Positions 51,124 to 61,397 of a stretch of DNA of 64,000 bases are shown piece by piece (the stretch's first letter is position 1; every line of letters begins with the position of its first letter). The DNA lies in the NCBI GenBank assembly GCA_051880375.1, contig JBJENV010000026.1, positions 17,380-81,379 of the forward strand. The letters run 5' to 3'. The translations under genes were made by a program, and so were the position numbers. This stretch comes from SIG299 sp051880375 (lineage in GTDB: Bacteria; Bacillota; Clostridia; Lachnospirales; Lachnospiraceae). The notes under the pieces were generated by a model that worked only from the letters and a program-made list of their open reading frames with translations, had not been told where the DNA came from and did no database searches.

Positions 51124-53364
51124 ATGGAAAAAGTCAGAATGCAACTTGCAAACAGCGGGTTTACATCCGATCAGATTGCAGAGATTGAGGCCGGAGCCCA
51201 GGCGGGACTTGATGTTTCTGTCTATGCAGATAAAGAATTACTGGCAGTTCAGATGCGGCAGCTTCGTCTTGGACTTCAGGAAGGTCTGGATGTCAGTGTT
51301 TATTCAGACCGCGCATACGACTGGTTTCAGATGGAGGAGATTCGTAAAGGTCTTGAGGACGGCATACGGGTTGAACTGTATGCATGTCCTAAACTGCCCT
51401 ATGACAAAATGCAGCAGCTTCGTCTCGCACTTTGTGACGGAATTGACCTTTCGCCGTTTCAGCATCTGGAAGCCGGTATATTAAAACAGCTTCGGCTGGC
51501 ATTGCTGCATCATGTCAGGATTATCTCATATATCACTGAGGGGTATGACATGGAGCAGCTGGAGGCGATTCGCGAAGCCCTGGAAAAGAAGGTAAATATC
51601 ACACCGTATTTGGACAAGAACTTACGGGGAATCTGCATTCGTGAAATCTGCCTTGGGCTGGAACACGAACTGGATGTCTCAGTCTATGCAAATCCGTGCT
51701 ATTACTGGCAGCAGATGAGAGAGCTTCGGTACGGCATGGAACATATGGTAGATGTAGAGAAGTATAAAAATCCGTATTACAGCTACGAACAGATGCGTGA
51801 GATAAGACTGGGTCTGGAGGCGGGGCTGGACGTTTCGTATTTTGACAGTCTGATGTATACAGCTGCGGATATGAAGCAGAGACGCCTTGAATTGCAGGAG
51901 CATCCGGGGCTTGCCGTATGTGGAGAGGCAGTGCAGCTGGCGGAGTCTGACGGACCGGAAACGGTGCGCATTACGCTGGCAGAGGAAAATACGGCTGCTT
52001 ATGTTGATTTTTGCGGTGAGACGAAAGAGAACCTGCGCATTGAAATTCTGAAGGCACTTTACGGTAAAGGAATTACCTATGGGATACGGTATGATGTCAT
52101 CGACCGGATGCAGGAGGGCGGAGAATCTCTTGTACATGTGCTTGTAGCGTCCGGCTTCCTGCCTGAGGACGGCAAAGATGGATATTATGAATATTTTTTC
52201 CGCAGACATGTTGCCAGAACCCCGAAAATGCTGGAGGGCGGCAGTGTTGACTATCGCAGTGTAGAATGGTTTGAGCTGGTAAAAAAAGGACAGAAGCTGG
52301 CGTATTACCATAGCGCCACGAACGGGAAAAACGGTATGACCGTAACCGGGCAGGAGATTCCGGCACGTAAGGGAAGAGAACAGTGCATACTGACCGGCAG
52401 CGGTTTTCACCGGCTGGAGGACGGTAAAACCTATCTTGCGAATCTGGACGGCATTATCAGCCTTACGGAAAACTATGTCGGCACGGATATGCCGCTGGAG
52501 ATACAGATGAATGTGACAGATTTACTGACGATGGAGGAAGTCACGCTCGCAACCGGTGATGTACATTTCGAAGGAAATGTGTTTGTGAAGGGAAATGTCG
52601 GAAGCGGAGCCAGAATTTCTGCAACGGGTGATGTGCTTGTCGGCGGTTTTGTGGAAGCGGCATCTATTACAGCGGGCGGCAGCATTATGATTCGTCAGGG
52701 CATGAATGCCTCAGGAGAAGGTGAGATATGCGCCTCGGGTGATGTGAACGGTTATTTTTTCGAAGCGGTAAAGATACGCGCAGGCGGAAACATTCACGGA
52801 GACTATTTCTTGAATTGTGATCTTCACGCGCAGGGAAAAGTAAATGCGACGGGCAGAAAAGGAAGCCTTGTGGGAGGAAGTACCTGCGCCGAAAAGGGAC
52901 TCCGGGCAAAGAATCTGGGCAATCAGGCCGGGCTGGCGACTTATGTCCGGCTTGGTATGAGTGAGCGCCTGTGCAGGCAGGAGCAGGAATGGAATGAGGC
53001 GATACGGAACGTAACCACAGAGCTGGATACGCTCAATCATGTGCATGATGAGTTTATGAATAAGTATCCGCCGCATGTCCGGAATGCCATGGAGATGTTT
53101 ATGAAAGTCCAGACTGCAGTTTATACAAAGGAGCAGGAACTGGATGAATACAGGAAGAAAAAACAAAGTCTTGAGGAAGAAAAGAGAAAGGCAGCTTTTG
53201 TTTGTGCAATCGTGGACGACAGACTGTATGAGGGCGTGACGTTTGAGATTGAGCGTGTGCGGTGGATTTCGCAGAGACGGGAAGGTGCCCTGATAAAGAA
53301 AATAGAAAATCAAATCGTTGTGTATTCTAACCGGAAGGCGGAAGAAACTGTGCGGAGGAGATAA
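51124..53364 (+). CDS. FapA/DUF342 protein with nine 26-residue N-terminal repeats
   Basis: The 746-residue protein has nine repeats of about 26 residues (51208-51903; consensus LDVSVYxxxxYxxxQMxxIR, then xGLExG), a middle region, a FapA beta-helix with regular TGD/AGG turns (~465-620; LATGDVHFEGNVFVKG, ISATGDVLVGGF, ITAGGSIMI) and a C-terminal coiled coil (~640-720). FapA is a polymerising scaffold of unclear function. Here it lies between Hpt and response regulator genes, 3 bp from the latter. ATG 51124. Confidence 0.82.
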   Translation: MEKVRMQLANSGFTSDQIAEIEAGAQAGLDVSVYADKELLAVQMRQLRLGLQEGLDVSVYSDRAYDWFQMEEIRKGLEDGIRVELYACPKLPYDKMQQLRLALCDGIDLSPFQHLEAGILKQLRLALLHHVRIISYITEGYDMEQLEAIREALEKKVNITPYLDKNLRGICIREICLGLEHELDVSVYANPCYYWQQMRELRYGMEHMVDVEKYKNPYYSYEQMREIRLGLEAGLDVSYFDSLMYTAADMKQRRLELQEHPGLAVCGEAVQLAESDGPETVRITLAEENTAAYVDFCGETKENLRIEILKALYGKGITYGIRYDVIDRMQEGGESLVHVLVASGFLPEDGKDGYYEYFFRRHVARTPKMLEGGSVDYRSVEWFELVKKGQKLAYYHSATNGKNGMTVTGQEIPARKGREQCILTGSGFHRLEDGKTYLANLDGIISLTENYVGTDMPLEIQMNVTDLLTMEEVTLATGDVHFEGNVFVKGNVGSGARISATGDVLVGGFVEAASITAGGSIMIRQGMNASGEGEICASGDVNGYFFEAVKIRAGGNIHGDYFLNCDLHAQGKVNATGRKGSLVGGSTCAEKGLRAKNLGNQAGLATYVRLGMSERLCRQEQEWNEAIRNVTTELDTLNHVHDEFMNKYPPHVRNAMEMFMKVQTAVYTKEQELDEYRKKKQSLEEEKRKAAFVCAIVDDRLYEGVTFEIERVRWISQRREGALIKKIENQIVVYSNRKAEETVRRR

Positions 53365-53367
53365 ATC

Positions 53368-54453
53368 ATGCGTGATAAAATACTCATTGTGGATGATGTG
53401 GAGATTAACAGGGAACTGCTGACAGAAATTCTGGGTGACGAATATGAAATCCTGCTGGCTGAAAATGGGAAACAGGCAATGCAGCTGCTGGAAAAGAACC
53501 ATGAGCAGATTGCGGTTTTGATGCTGGATTTAGTCATGCCGGAAATGGACGGCTTTGCGGTGCTGCGGGAACTGAATCAGCGCCCGTGGAGCAAAAACAT
53601 CGGAATTATTATCATAAGCAGCGACAATACAATAAAAACAGAGGCTGACTGCTTCGAGCTTGGTGTGTCTGACTTTGTACACCGGCCGTTTGACAACCGT
53701 CTGGTGAAAAAGAGAGTCAACAATGTCGTTTCACTGTTTCAGTATCAGCAGGAGCTGGAGCTGAAGGTGGAAAAACAGACAGAGACACTGCGTAAGCAGT
53801 ACCGGATTCTGCAGCTTCAGGCAGAGCAGCTTAAGCAGAGCCGGGCAAATGTGATTGATATTCTTGGTACCGTTGTGGAATACCGCAATCTGGAGAGCGG
53901 TCAGCATATTGAACGTGTGAAGGGATATACGAAGATTCTTGCCACGTACCTGCAAAAGGATTACCCGGAGTATGGACTGACCGCGGAACAGGCGGAGGTC
54001 ATTGTTTCCGCAAGTGCGCTGCATGATATCGGAAAGATTGCGATTCCGGATTCGATTCTGTTAAAACCGGGCAGGCTGACTACAGAGGAATTTGAGTATA
54101 TGAAGGCGCACACAACAAAGGGCGGCGAGATATTGAACAGCATTCGAAACGTATGGAATGAGGAATACGGAAAAGTCAGTTATGAAATCTGCCGGCATCA
54201 TCACGAGCGCTATGACGGCAGAGGCTATCCCGACGGATTAAAAGGAGAGCAGATTCCGCTTTCGGCGCAGATTGTGTCGATTGCGGATGTATATGATGCA
54301 CTGGTCAATGAGCGTGTATATAAGAGCGCATATTCCAAGGAAAAAGCATTTCAGATGATCGTGACCGGTGAGTGCGGCGCTTTTTCTCCGAAGCTTTTAG
54401 ACTGCTTCTGGAATGCGCGCCGGGAGTTTGAAAAGCTGGCAGATGGGATGTAA
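53368..54453 (+). CDS. response regulator with HD-GYP output
   Basis: The 361-residue protein has a receiver (residues 1-120; DDVEINRE, phospho-Asp 54 in MLDLVMPEMDG, Lys-like site replaced by HRPFDNR), a coiled coil (~125-160) and HD-GYP domain (ALHDIGKIAIPDSIL ~218; HHERYDGRGYPDG ~277). Output would be c-di-GMP hydrolysis, controlled by the phosphorelay. Confidence 0.9.
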   Translation: MRDKILIVDDVEINRELLTEILGDEYEILLAENGKQAMQLLEKNHEQIAVLMLDLVMPEMDGFAVLRELNQRPWSKNIGIIIISSDNTIKTEADCFELGVSDFVHRPFDNRLVKKRVNNVVSLFQYQQELELKVEKQTETLRKQYRILQLQAEQLKQSRANVIDILGTVVEYRNLESGQHIERVKGYTKILATYLQKDYPEYGLTAEQAEVIVSASALHDIGKIAIPDSILLKPGRLTTEEFEYMKAHTTKGGEILNSIRNVWNEEYGKVSYEICRHHHERYDGRGYPDGLKGEQIPLSAQIVSIADVYDALVNERVYKSAYSKEKAFQMIVTGECGAFSPKLLDCFWNARREFEKLADGM

Positions 54454-54548
54454 TTTATTGAAAGCATGGAGAGCTGGAGAGTAGCAGTGGGAGCATACAT
54501 AGAAAACAGTAACATAAATGAAAGAAAAATAAGACACAGGAGAGAAAA

Positions 54549-56396
54549 ATGGAACAGAAGAAAACGGAAACAAAGGTGCTGTTCATATCAGCGGTATTGG
54601 TAACGGCAGCAGCCATTCTGCTTATGGGATGCGGTGTACAGGATAAAAAGGAAAAGACGGATTCGATTTCCGTGTATCTGTGGAGCAATGCTCTGTATAA
54701 TACCTATGCGCCTTACATCCAGTCACAGCTTCCGGATGTGGACATCGACTTTATTGTAGGAAATAATGATTTGGATTTCTATAAATTTTTAAATGAGCAC
54801 GGAGCGCTTCCGGACATTATCACGACGCGAAGGTTCTCTCTGCACGACGCAGCAGAATTAAAGGACCAGCTGATGGACCTGTCCACGACGGAGGAGGCCG
54901 GTGCAGTGTATCAGACATATCTGGAAAACTTCACCAACGCTGACGGTACGGTAAACTGGCTGCCGCTCTGCGGTGAAGCGGATGGACTCGTGGCGAACAG
55001 GGCGCTGTTTGACAAATACGGCATTCCGCTGCCTACGGACTATGAGAGCTTTGTTTCTGCCTGTAAGGCATTTGAAGAAGTGGGAATCCGGGGCTTTGTT
55101 GCCGACTTTACCTATGATTATACCTGTATGGAGATTTTGCAGGCTCTGTCGATTCCGGAGCTTACTTCCATGGAAGGACAGATCTGGCGGCATAACTACG
55201 AGGACCCTTCCAATGAGGCCATTGGTCTGGACGATAATATCTGGCCGGCTGCTTTTGAACGGATGGAGCAGTTTATCAAGGATACACATCTTGTTGCGGA
55301 GGATGTGAAGCTCTCCTATACTCCTGTAGTGAAGATGTTCCAGAACGGGGAGGCTGCCATCATGCGTGCAGGGGGAGGAAATGTCGTTGCATTAAGTCAG
55401 GATGAAAACCTTGACCCGGTATTCCTTCCGTATTTCGGGCAGAACGGAGAACAGTGGCTGCTAACCTATCCTGCGTTCCAGGTGGCATTGAATAAGAATC
55501 TGGAAAAGGATAAAAAACGCCAGGAACAGGCACTTCAGGTGCTGAGTGTGATGCTTTCCGAAAATGGGCAGAACATGCTGGCCGGTGGTTATGATGTAAT
55601 TTCCTATAGTCAGAATGTCAGCCTGGAGCTGGCGCCGGAACTGGATAATCTGACGCCTCTGATTAAGCAGAACCGCTTGTATATCCGGATTGCCTCCAAC
55701 GATTTTTTCTCTGTATCCAGGGACGTGGTTCAGAAAATGATACAGGGCGAATACGATGCAAAGCAGGCTTATGAGGCCTTTGATGCACAGTTAAAGCAGT
55801 CCAAAACGGTTACGGAAGAGATTGTAGCAACCTTTGAAAAGAGCTATTCCAATGAGTTCCGTAAAAACGGCGGTAAGGAATCGTTTTCCGTCATGGCCAA
55901 TTCACTGCGGAAGCTTTACGGCAGTGATGTGCTGGTGGCGCCGGCAACCGCCTTTACCGGTTCTGTTTTGAAAGCTGACTATACAAAGAAAATGGCAGGT
56001 TTTATGATTATGCCGAATGCGCTGGATGCATGGCGGTGTGAGATGACGGGAGCACAGCTGAAAGACTATATCAAGCGGTTTGTAGAAGGAAAAGGCGCAG
56101 GCTTCGTACCGTTTAACCGGGGTTCCCTGCCGGTAGTCAGCGGAATCACCATCGAAGTGAAGGAAACGGACGGTGCCTATATCTTAGAGCGCGTGCTCAA
56201 AGACGGAAAAGAGATCAGTGACGAAGATACCTTTTTGGTATCCTGCATAAATCCTTCAGCCTTTATGGGCTCCATTTTGGTAACGGAAGGTTTGAACTTT
56301 GTAAAGGAAGATAAGAATGTGCGGAATGCCTGGACGGCATATATCTTAGACGGAGGCACACTGGAGGAACCGGAGAACTATATCATATTAAAATAG
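54549..56396 (+). CDS. substrate-binding lipoprotein with 5'-nucleotidase-C-like tail (copy 1)
   Basis: The 615-residue lipoprotein (Cys 28 in AAILLMGCG) has a family 1 solute-binding fold (~35-430; FIVGNNDLDFYKFLNEHGALPDIITTRRFS, LPLCGEADGLVANRALFDKYGIPLPTDY) and a C-terminal region (~450-610) like the 5'-nucleotidase C-terminal domain (TGAQLKDYIKRFVEG, VVSGITIEVKE, EDTFLVSCI). Binding-protein fusions of this kind are rare. No ABC permease or ATPase follows. Confidence 0.78.
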   Translation: MEQKKTETKVLFISAVLVTAAAILLMGCGVQDKKEKTDSISVYLWSNALYNTYAPYIQSQLPDVDIDFIVGNNDLDFYKFLNEHGALPDIITTRRFSLHDAAELKDQLMDLSTTEEAGAVYQTYLENFTNADGTVNWLPLCGEADGLVANRALFDKYGIPLPTDYESFVSACKAFEEVGIRGFVADFTYDYTCMEILQALSIPELTSMEGQIWRHNYEDPSNEAIGLDDNIWPAAFERMEQFIKDTHLVAEDVKLSYTPVVKMFQNGEAAIMRAGGGNVVALSQDENLDPVFLPYFGQNGEQWLLTYPAFQVALNKNLEKDKKRQEQALQVLSVMLSENGQNMLAGGYDVISYSQNVSLELAPELDNLTPLIKQNRLYIRIASNDFFSVSRDVVQKMIQGEYDAKQAYEAFDAQLKQSKTVTEEIVATFEKSYSNEFRKNGGKESFSVMANSLRKLYGSDVLVAPATAFTGSVLKADYTKKMAGFMIMPNALDAWRCEMTGAQLKDYIKRFVEGKGAGFVPFNRGSLPVVSGITIEVKETDGAYILERVLKDGKEISDEDTFLVSCINPSAFMGSILVTEGLNFVKEDKNVRNAWTAYILDGGTLEEPENYIILK

Positions 56397-56457
56397 TCAG
56401 GGAATTTGGCTGATATCCCGTGTGAACGGGACAGCGTTAAACGAGAGGAAGAAAAAC

Positions 56458-58320
56458 ATGAAAAAAAGACGGATTGCAGCAGGGTTGCTGTTAGTGGTAC
56501 TGCTTGTTATGGCAGGCTGCGGAATCTGGAAACAGGAGACAAAGGACAGGGTGGAGATTACCATGCATCTGTGGGATAAAGCCATGTGCAAAGAACTGAC
56601 CCCCTGGCTGGAGGAACAGTTCCCTGATATTGATTTTACCTTTGTGGTGGGGTATAACACCATGGACTATTACTCCGACTTAAACGAGCGAGGCATCCTG
56701 CCGGATATCATTACCTGCCGGCGCTTCTCCTTAAACGATGCGTCGCATCTGTCGGACCTTCTGATGGACTTAAGCCAGACGGAGGTGGTAGGTACCTTCT
56801 ATGACGGTTATATAGAAAACAACCGCGAGCCGGGCGGTGCCATCCGGTGGCTGCCGATGTGCGCCGAGGTGGACGGATACATTGCCAATCTGGATCTGTT
56901 TCAAGAGTGCGGCATTCCGGTTCCCACCAACTATGCCGAATTTGCGGATGCCTGCCGGCGTTTTGAAGAGCAGGGCATCTTCGGGTATCTGAATGACTAT
57001 CGCGAGGACTACTCCTGTCTGGAAGCTCTTCAGGGGTGCGCGATTCCGGAACTGATGACGATGGAGGGTATCCTGTGGCGTGCAAAATACGAGAGTGAGT
57101 CAGAGGACGAACAGGTGGGGTTGGACGATAAAGTCTGGCCCGCAGTATTTGAAAAGTTTGAGCGCTACATGCAGGACACCCGCTTAACCCCTGAGGATGC
57201 GGACAGGGAACTTGGCTTTGTAAAGGATACATTTTTAGCGGGAAAAGCGGCAATGATGCGCGGCACTGCCAGTGATTGTATTGTGATAAAACAGAACAAC
57301 GGTCTGAACTGCGCCATGCTGCCTTACTTCGGCGAGACTGCCGAGGACAACTGGCTTTTAACCTATCCGAACTGCCAGGTGGCGGTAAGCAAAGCGGTAG
57401 AACAGGACAAGAAAAAAACGGACGCTGTCCTGCGGGTACTGGAAGCCATATTCAGTGAGGAAGGACAGAAAAAGCTGACAATCACCAATACTGTTCTGAC
57501 CTATAATAAGAATGTACATATCGACCTGAACGAAGTGTTTGCACAGGTAGAGGATTGTGTGAACCGGAATCATCTGTATATTCGCCTTGCTTCTACGGAG
57601 ATGTTCGCTATTTCCAAGGAAGTAGTCCAAAAGATGATTCTTGGGGAATACGGGGCGCAGGAAGCCTACGAGGATTTCGCTGTCCGGATTACGGCTGTGA
57701 AGGATACTGTGACTCCGGAGATTATTACCACGCAGCAAACCGGTTATGAGTATACCTTTGGTGAGCACGGAAGCCCGGCGGCTTCTGCGGTGATGAACAC
57801 ACTGCGTAAACAGCAGGGCAGCGATGTAGCCATTGGCTACTCCAATCTGATTACCGCACCGGTTTGCGCAGGAAACTATACCGAGCAGCAACTGAGCTGG
57901 CTGGTAGCCAACCGGGTGTTGATGCGTCAGGGGCAGCTTACGGGTGCGGAACTAAAGCAGCTGCTTGATTGGCTGGTGAGTGTGAAAGAGGATGGTTCCA
58001 ACCCAATCCGGCACAAGAATCTCATTCCTGTCACCAGCGGCATAGAGTACACGATAACGGACAATGGTGACGGAACCTATACATTGGGGGAGATTACCAT
58101 GAACGGGAAACCTCTGGACGAGAATGAGGTATATTCGGTGCTGATGTTTGGCGACAACAATTATATTATTGCATCTTACTACTGCAACTGTCCTATGCCG
58201 CAGGAACTGGGTGACAAGATGGAAGTTGCGAAGGAGAAGACCGCTTCACTTCTGACCGCTGCCCTTACCGGCGGCAATCAGCTGGAAGTACCTTCGGATT
58301 ACGTGACGATTCTGAAATAA
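56458..58320 (+). CDS. substrate-binding lipoprotein with 5'-nucleotidase-C-like tail (copy 2)
   Basis: A 620-residue paralogue with the same plan: lipobox VMAGCG (Cys 21), solute-binding domain (~30-440; ILPDIITCRRFSLNDASHLSDLLMDLSQT), tail with LTGAELKQLLDWLVS and VTSGIEYTIT. It diverges clearly from copy 1, so the two may bind different ligands. Both precede the hybrid kinase, suggesting that they present ligands to its sensor domain. Confidence 0.78.
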   Translation: MKKRRIAAGLLLVVLLVMAGCGIWKQETKDRVEITMHLWDKAMCKELTPWLEEQFPDIDFTFVVGYNTMDYYSDLNERGILPDIITCRRFSLNDASHLSDLLMDLSQTEVVGTFYDGYIENNREPGGAIRWLPMCAEVDGYIANLDLFQECGIPVPTNYAEFADACRRFEEQGIFGYLNDYREDYSCLEALQGCAIPELMTMEGILWRAKYESESEDEQVGLDDKVWPAVFEKFERYMQDTRLTPEDADRELGFVKDTFLAGKAAMMRGTASDCIVIKQNNGLNCAMLPYFGETAEDNWLLTYPNCQVAVSKAVEQDKKKTDAVLRVLEAIFSEEGQKKLTITNTVLTYNKNVHIDLNEVFAQVEDCVNRNHLYIRLASTEMFAISKEVVQKMILGEYGAQEAYEDFAVRITAVKDTVTPEIITTQQTGYEYTFGEHGSPAASAVMNTLRKQQGSDVAIGYSNLITAPVCAGNYTEQQLSWLVANRVLMRQGQLTGAELKQLLDWLVSVKEDGSNPIRHKNLIPVTSGIEYTITDNGDGTYTLGEITMNGKPLDENEVYSVLMFGDNNYIIASYYCNCPMPQELGDKMEVAKEKTASLLTAALTGGNQLEVPSDYVTILK

Positions 58321-58390
58321 GAAGGCTTCGAAAGAACGTTATGAAAAGTAAAGAAATTAGGGAAGAAAACACGGAAAGGAGGGTGATTCC

Positions 58391-61303
58391 ATGCGGAAAC
58401 GGTTGTTTACTTTTATTGTTACCCTTATTTTGACTGTGGCGGTTATCACAGCAGGCTTTCAGTATACTTATTTTGTTTCGGATATGATTTATGAGGAAAG
58501 CGCTATGCACCTGAAGGAAATCTATCATCAGGCGAATCAGTCCCTCCACAATCTGGTCAGCAGAAACTGGAGCACCATGCACATGTGGGTTCCTTATCTG
58601 CGTGATACGGAGGATGACAAAAAAATTGAAGAGTTTATTGCCCAGGCAGAGGAAAAAACCGGATTTACTGATTTTTATTTTATTTCTCACGATGGCAGTT
58701 ACAAAACATCCGATGGGGAAACCGGCTATCTGGGACTTAAGGAAAAGCTTTCCGATTTAATCCTGGACGGCAAAGAGATCGCGGTAAATTCGGTGGTACC
58801 CGGTCAGCCTCAGATTATGGTATTTGCCATACCGGCAGTTCCGGGTACCTATCAGGAATTTGACTATGAAGCCATTGCCATCAGCTTTAATAACTCCGAT
58901 TTAGTGGAAACGCTGAAAATTTCGGCTTTTGACGGGCAGTCCAGTATCTATGTAATCCACTCGGACGGACGGGTGGTTGTGGATAACACAAATGACGAGC
59001 AGCAGACCGTTTATAACTTCTTGGCCATGTTGAAGACATATTCCACTATGGACAGTGAGGAGATTAGTGCACTTCAGGAGGATTTCTTAAATGAACGGTC
59101 CGGCATTACGCTGTTTCGCGTGGACAATAAGGACTATTATCTGGTCTACGAGTCGGCGGGCTTTGCAGACTGGACAGTGTTAGGTGTCGTACCGGCTTCG
59201 GTGGTCAATGCCAGTATGAATAAGCTCCAGGCGAGCACGCTGCTGCTGGTGTCCGGAATTTTAACCACGCTCGCCGTGGCGCTGCTTGCTTATATCATCT
59301 GGAAAAACCGGCAGAATCTGAAGAAAAAGGACATGGAGCTCCTTTACAGGGAGGAATTGTTTACCACATTGTCCAATAATGTGGATGACGTATTCCTGAT
59401 GCTGGATGCTGCTACCTTCCGGGTGGACTATATCAGTCCTAATGTCGAAAAACTGGTCGGAATTCCGGAAAAAGAGGTTCGCATGAACATCCGGGAGTTG
59501 AACCGGCTACTTCAGGAGGACAGTATGACTCCTGTTCTGGAACAGCTGTCTGCCATCCTCCCCGGTCAGCAGGGCGAATGGGACAGAGAATATATTCATC
59601 AGGAGACAGGCGAGCTTCGCTGGTTCCACGTGGTTGCACTATGCAGAACGATTCAGGACTATAACAAGTATATCCTTGTGATGTCGGATCGCACCAAGGA
59701 TAAAAAAATCAATCAGGAGCTGGAGGTCGCAGTGAGCGCCGCTCAAAGTGCCAACCGTGCGAAGAGTACCTTCCTAAGCAATATGTCCCATGATATCCGT
59801 ACGCCTATGAATGCCGTCATCGGTTTTGCGACTCTTGCAGCCGCTAATACAGAGAATACGGAGAAGGTGAAGGACTGCCTGGCAAAAATTCTGTCGGCAA
59901 GCAATCATCTGCTTTCCCTGATCAATGATGTGCTGGATATGAGCCGGATTGAGAGCGGAAAGATTCATCTGGAGGAAACGGAAGTGAACCTTTCGGATAT
60001 CCTCCATGACCTAAAGACCATTATCAGCGGGCAGATTCATGCAAAACAGCTGGAATTGTATATGGACACTCTGGATGTAACCGATGAAGATGTGTTCTGC
60101 GACAAGTTAAGACTGAATCAGGTTCTGCTGAATCTGTTATCCAACGCGATTAAGTTTACACCTCCGGGCGGTACGGTTTCCGTCCGGGTGGCACAGCTTC
60201 ACAATGCGCCGGAAGGAAGAGGACTGTATGAGTTTCGCATCAAGGATACCGGAATCGGCATGAGCAGGGAGTTTGCAGATCGTATTTTTGATCCGTTCGA
60301 GCGGGAGCGTACGTCCACGGTCAGCAAAATACAGGGGACCGGTTTGGGTATGGCCATTTCCAAAAATATTATCGACATGATGGGCGGCACCATTGAGGTG
60401 AACACGGAACAGGATAAGGGAACGGAATTTGTCATCCGTCTGGAGATGCGCCTGCAATCGGAACGCAGGAGCGTGGGGACCATCAAAGAGCTTGTGGGAC
60501 TGAAGGGTCTGGTGGTAGATGACGATTTCAATACCTGTGACAGTGTAACGAAGATGCTGCTTCAGGTCGGTATGCGTTCGGAATGGACCATGTCCGGGAA
60601 GGAAGCGGTGCTTCGTGCCAGACAGGCCATGGAAGTCAACGATGCGTTCCATGCCTATATCATCGACTGGCGGCTTCCGGATATGAACGGCATTGAGGTT
60701 ACCAGACAAATCCGCCGTCTGGGGGACGATACCCCGATTATCATTCTCACGGCTTATGACTGGAGTGATATTGAAGAGGAGGCGAGAGCAGCCGGTGTAA
60801 CCGCCTTCTGCTCCAAGCCGATGTTTATGTCCGATTTGAGGGAGTCCTTACTGACTGCCATGGGGCAACAGAAGGCCCGGAAAGAAGCCGTTTTGTCCAA
60901 TACGAAGGAAACAGTTGATTTTAGCGGAAAGAAAATACTGCTGGCAGAGGATAACGAACTGAACCGGGAGATTGCAAGTGAGATTCTTGGAGGCTACGGC
61001 TTCCGGATCGATATCGCGGAAGACGGAGAGATAGCTTTAAACAAGGTATCTGCTTCCAGACCGGGGGATTATGACCTGGTACTCATGGACATTCAGATGC
61101 CGATTATGGACGGTTATGAAGCTACAAGACGTATCCGGGCACTGAAGAATCCTGCGCTGGCTGCGATTCCGATTCTGGCTATGACTGCCAATGCGTTTGA
61201 CGAGGACCGGAAGGCTGCAGCAGACTGCGGCATGAATGGCTTCCTTTCAAAACCAATCAATATAGAAGAAATGGTTCAGGTACTGCAGGACGTGTTTAAA
61301 TAA
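58391..61303 (+). CDS. hybrid histidine kinase with Cache-like sensor, PAS and two receivers
   Basis: 970 residues: TM1 (~5-25), an extracytoplasmic Cache-like domain (~30-280), TM2 (~285-308), PAS (~320-430), HisKA (SHDIRTPMN, His ~466), HATPase (~560-690; DTGIGMS, GTGLGMAISK), receiver 1 (~705-820; YIIDWRLPDMNG) and receiver 2 (~850-970; LVLMDIQMPIMDG). The architecture matches BvgS/TorS-like phosphorelay kinases; the final His is on the separate Hpt protein (50729). AGGAGGGTG before ATG. Confidence 0.9.
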   Translation: MRKRLFTFIVTLILTVAVITAGFQYTYFVSDMIYEESAMHLKEIYHQANQSLHNLVSRNWSTMHMWVPYLRDTEDDKKIEEFIAQAEEKTGFTDFYFISHDGSYKTSDGETGYLGLKEKLSDLILDGKEIAVNSVVPGQPQIMVFAIPAVPGTYQEFDYEAIAISFNNSDLVETLKISAFDGQSSIYVIHSDGRVVVDNTNDEQQTVYNFLAMLKTYSTMDSEEISALQEDFLNERSGITLFRVDNKDYYLVYESAGFADWTVLGVVPASVVNASMNKLQASTLLLVSGILTTLAVALLAYIIWKNRQNLKKKDMELLYREELFTTLSNNVDDVFLMLDAATFRVDYISPNVEKLVGIPEKEVRMNIRELNRLLQEDSMTPVLEQLSAILPGQQGEWDREYIHQETGELRWFHVVALCRTIQDYNKYILVMSDRTKDKKINQELEVAVSAAQSANRAKSTFLSNMSHDIRTPMNAVIGFATLAAANTENTEKVKDCLAKILSASNHLLSLINDVLDMSRIESGKIHLEETEVNLSDILHDLKTIISGQIHAKQLELYMDTLDVTDEDVFCDKLRLNQVLLNLLSNAIKFTPPGGTVSVRVAQLHNAPEGRGLYEFRIKDTGIGMSREFADRIFDPFERERTSTVSKIQGTGLGMAISKNIIDMMGGTIEVNTEQDKGTEFVIRLEMRLQSERRSVGTIKELVGLKGLVVDDDFNTCDSVTKMLLQVGMRSEWTMSGKEAVLRARQAMEVNDAFHAYIIDWRLPDMNGIEVTRQIRRLGDDTPIIILTAYDWSDIEEEARAAGVTAFCSKPMFMSDLRESLLTAMGQQKARKEAVLSNTKETVDFSGKKILLAEDNELNREIASEILGGYGFRIDIAEDGEIALNKVSASRPGDYDLVLMDIQMPIMDGYEATRRIRALKNPALAAIPILAMTANAFDEDRKAAADCGMNGFLSKPINIEEMVQVLQDVFK

Positions 61304-61397
61304 TGAGAAACCGGCGGTTCAATGAAGCAACGGCGAGGCGGCAGACCGGCACTTGTCAGCTTTGTTACGCAGCCCCTTGCTTATAATTGAAAATATA

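Noticed and set aside
51679..52410. Minus-strand open frame of 243 codons opposite FapA
   Set aside because: It is fully antisense to a protein with clear repeats and has no recognisable domain or RBS.
60137..60709. Minus-strand open frame of 190 codons opposite the hybrid kinase
   Set aside because: It overlaps the ATPase and receiver domains on the other strand; no motif supports it.
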